Origin: a bacterium | Lineage (GTDB): Bacteria > Spirochaetota > UBA4802 > UBA5550 | Assembly: GCA_024224995.1 (NCBI GenBank) | Contig: JAAENB010000453.1 | Span: forward strand, 1-7,083 | Length of the DNA stretch: 7,083 bases | Direction: 5' to 3' | Position numbers and translations under genes: made by a program | Notes under the pieces: generated by a model | What the model was told of the DNA's origin: nothing | Databases searched by the model: none | What the model saw: only the letters and a program-made list of their open reading frames with translations | Shown here: positions 5,782 to 7,083 of the stretch, piece after piece | How the letters are laid out: each line of letters opens with the position of its first letter | Position numbering within the stretch: position 1 is the first letter of the stretch

Positions 5782-5800
5782 TATTATACCTTATTATACC
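5781..5800. repeat. Perfect tandem decamer at the start of the MORN gene
   Basis: TTATTATACC occurs twice in direct succession and a third partial TTATT follows. On the minus strand each copy supplies AAGG (a ribosome site) and TATAAT (a perfect -10 hexamer), and the last base of the array is the first base of the ATG. No matching -35 box lies 16-18 bases upstream of either TATAAT, so the ribosome-site reading is preferred. A change in copy number would alter ribosome-site number and spacing. Confidence 0.7.
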
Positions 5801-5808
5801 TTATTTTA

Positions 5809-6780
5809 TTAGAGCTTCTCTACGACTTCACGAGCCAGGCGCTCACTATAACTATGTTTGACCCAAAAACCGGGACTCCATCCTTTAATAAATCGATGAA
5901 AATCGGTCCACGCGACAGGGTACAAACGCCTCCATTCCTTTTCCAGGGCGTCCATATCTACGGTCTTTTTTTGTTTTTGCACGGCATCTTTAAGAGCCTG
6001 GAAATAAAGATGCAGCACCTCGGACTCCCAGCTTTCACACTCTTCTTCACTCATGCAGCTGCCGGTAAAATAGGCCACATCTTTCATTCCGCAGCCGCCG
6101 CCCACGTATTGAAAATCAACGGCCGCGACATTTTTTCCATCGGGAGTAAAACAAAAATTAGCGAGCTTCGCGTCACCGTGAACAAAAGTCTTAAAGCGGC
6201 ACTGCTGCAATTGCTGATCAATTTTCCCGGCCGCGTTTTTTAACGCGGGATCCGTAAGCGCCTTTAACTCATCGGGACGGGTGCTTAAGTGCCAATAGGT
6301 TCCCACCTTCCATAAATTATCCGGCTTTTCTCCCATAAATGTCGCGTGAAAATTCGCGAGCCATAGGAGACAGGTTTTTATTTCCCCAAAGGAGATACCG
6401 GATCTGCGCGATGAAAATCCCGCGTCATCAAGATCTTCCAGAACCATGAGAATTTCATCACCCTGAGATTCGAGCGCAAAGCATTTGGGCACACGGCAGT
6501 CTTCACCGCAATGTTCGCTCCATTGTTTATACCAGGCCATTTCCACTTTATACGATTTTAGTTTTCTTTGATGAGAAATGTCAGTGTTCCCGCCCCGGGA
6601 ACGATTACCCGCTTTAGGGAACCGTACGTTCTTAACTACCACGCTTTTTATGTTTGTTCCCGTAAGTTCATAGCGTAAAATTTTCCCGTACCCGCTCCAG
6701 AGATTCTGGATCTCTTCGATCTCATAAAGATCTTTGGCCCCCGTTGCCTTAAGGATTATTTTTTGAAAATGATTATTCAT
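5809..6780 (-). CDS. Ecdysteroid-kinase/CHK-like phosphotransferase
   Basis: The product (323 residues from the chosen start) is an APH-fold kinase of the EcKL/CHK-like (DUF1679-related) branch, distinct from the kinase at 1955. Motifs are the ATP-site lysine in SVVVK (K50), the helix-C glutamate in YKVEMAWY (E80), the hinge-side [12 protein letters not shown] (111-122), the catalytic loop [11 protein letters not shown] (199-209, with D203 and N208) and [20 protein letters not shown] (219-238), where D222 should bind metal. It should phosphorylate a small alcohol in the cytosol; insect relatives act on ecdysteroids, but the bacterial substrate is unknown. A longer form from 6858 would overlap the zinc-ribbon gene, so the ATG at 6780 is chosen. 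That ATG lies 4 bases after the zinc-ribbon stop, with AGAGAG (complement of 6789-6794) 8 bases upstream. This suggests translational coupling. Confidence 0.87.
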   Translation of the reverse strand: MNNHFQKIILKATGAKDLYEIEEIQNLWSGYGKILRYELTGTNIKSVVVKNVRFPKAGNRSRGGNTDISHQRKLKSYKVEMAWYKQWSEHCGEDCRVPKCFALESQGDEILMVLEDLDDAGFSSRRSGISFGEIKTCLLWLANFHATFMGEKPDNLWKVGTYWHLSTRPDELKALTDPALKNAAGKIDQQLQQCRFKTFVHGDAKLANFCFTPDGKNVAAVDFQYVGGGCGMKDVAYFTGSCMSEEECESWESEVLHLYFQALKDAVQKQKKTVDMDALEKEWRRLYPVAWTDFHRFIKGWSPGFWVKHSYSERLAREVVEKL

Positions 6781-6784
6781 GTAC

Positions 6785-6958
6785 TCAACTCTCTTCGTCC
6801 GGCACATCCGTATTATTTTCCACGGCCTCGGATTTTCCCCATTCATATTTGCACGCATAACAAAACCAGAGCGGAAGTGTTTTATCCTGTTTGAGCCAAT
6901 TGGCTGCTATGGGAGTTGTTTTGCCGGATCCGCATTTGGGACATATTGCTTTACTCAT
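6785..6958 (-). CDS. Small zinc-ribbon protein
   Basis: The product has 57 residues and two Cys-x2-Cys knuckles: CPKC (C6, C9) and CYAC (C33, C36), separated by 23 residues. This is the spacing of a one-zinc ribbon. Aromatic residues cluster at the second knuckle ([11 protein letters not shown], 30-40), as in TFIIS-like or rubredoxin-like ribbons, and the tail is acidic (VPDEES). No specific family is recognised; binding to nucleic acid, to a protein, or metal buffering are all possible. A TTG 18 bases upstream is rejected because AGGAG (complement of 6966-6970) stands 7 bases before the ATG at 6958. The stop codon is 4 bases before the kinase start, so the two are almost certainly co-translated. 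The gene appears to be first in a four-gene unit. Confidence 0.75.
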   Translation of the reverse strand: MSKAICPKCGSGKTTPIAANWLKQDKTLPLWFCYACKYEWGKSEAVENNTDVPDEES

Positions 6959-7004
6959 CTTTCGGCTCCTCTTCAATATATTCTTTTTATTTGTATTGAT
7001 GCAT

Positions 7005-7032
7005 ATTCTATATTCTCCATGATTTTGTTCAA
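7005..7032 (-). promoter_or_regulatory. Predicted sigma70 promoter of the four-gene minus-strand unit
   Basis: On the minus strand TTGAAC (complement of 7027-7032) and TAGAAT (complement of 7005-7010) are spaced by 16 bases. Transcription would start near 6998, giving a leader of about 40 bases before the zinc-ribbon ATG. No other equally good promoter appears in the short gaps inside the unit. No operator-like symmetry is obvious around it. Confidence 0.4.
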
Positions 7033-7083
7033 GTTTTATTTTTAATTACAGATACCCCTTTGGCAGCAGTTTAAAAACATTAA

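Noticed and set aside
6781..6858. Longer start (6858) for the kinase gene at 5809-6780
   Set aside because: It would overlap the zinc-ribbon gene in another frame by 74 bases, while the ATG at 6780 lies 4 bases after its stop codon with AGAGAG upstream.
6973..7020. 15-codon minus-strand ORF between the predicted promoter and the zinc-ribbon gene, a possible leader peptide
   Set aside because: Its ATG would lie upstream of the predicted transcript start and overlap the promoter spacer, it has no ribosome site, and it shows no run of regulatory codons.
7046..7083. Possible end of a further minus-strand gene, ending in ...KLLPKGYL and TAA at 7048-7046
   Set aside because: Only about 12 codons are visible before the window edge; the frame reads plausibly but this is too short to support a gene.
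1..7083. Defence, phage, CRISPR, toxin-antitoxin or antibiotic-resistance system
   Set aside because: No nuclease, Cas, integrase, transposase or antitoxin motifs are present. The two APH-fold kinases have general kinase motifs, and nothing in the sequence or context points specifically to aminoglycoside substrates.

Overview
The window reads as ordinary chromosomal DNA of a Gram-negative bacterium with moderate to low G+C. It holds eight protein genes, one intergenic repeat cluster and several readable control sites. Two proteins carry export signals, one a lipoprotein signal with a loose lipobox and one a cleavable signal peptide. A loose lipobox together with a secreted MORN protein that begins with a Cys-x4-Cys lead-in would suit a spirochaete, but no rRNA or marker gene is present, so this affiliation is only a guess.

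Left part (1-1821, minus strand). Positions 85-355 form a G+C-rich composite of short inverted repeats, similar in style to REP/RAYT-type or MITE-like elements. It stops two bases before the stop codon of a pyridoxamine 5'-phosphate oxidase-like flavoprotein gene (358-786). Upstream of that gene, in the same direction, lies a YafY-type HTH-WYL transcription factor gene (886-1821). The 99-base gap between them holds a perfect 7+7 inverted repeat placed over the predicted -35 box of the flavoprotein gene, which makes a simple regulator-target pair likely.

Middle part (1955-3822, plus strand). A markedly A+T-rich aminoglycoside phosphotransferase-fold kinase gene is followed after 23 bases by a gene for a fumarylacetoacetate hydrolase-fold enzyme with a lipoprotein signal peptide. 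Most relatives of that enzyme are cytosolic, so an exported copy is the most unusual protein here. Its 3' end overlaps the next, convergent gene by 21 bases.

Right part (6958-3802, minus strand). Four closely spaced genes look like one transcription unit: a 57-residue zinc-ribbon protein, a kinase of the ecdysteroid-kinase/CHK-like branch that starts 4 bases after the zinc-ribbon stop, a secreted MORN-repeat protein with a DUF3859-like C-terminal domain, and a two-helix membrane protein with a beta-propeller-like (PQQ-like) soluble part. A plausible sigma70 promoter precedes the zinc-ribbon gene.

I see no rRNA, tRNA, CRISPR array, intact transposase, phage gene or recognised defence system. 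The items most worth following up are the exported FAH-fold lipoprotein, the operator between the WYL regulator and the flavoprotein gene, the composite repeat island, and the coupled zinc-ribbon/kinase pair.
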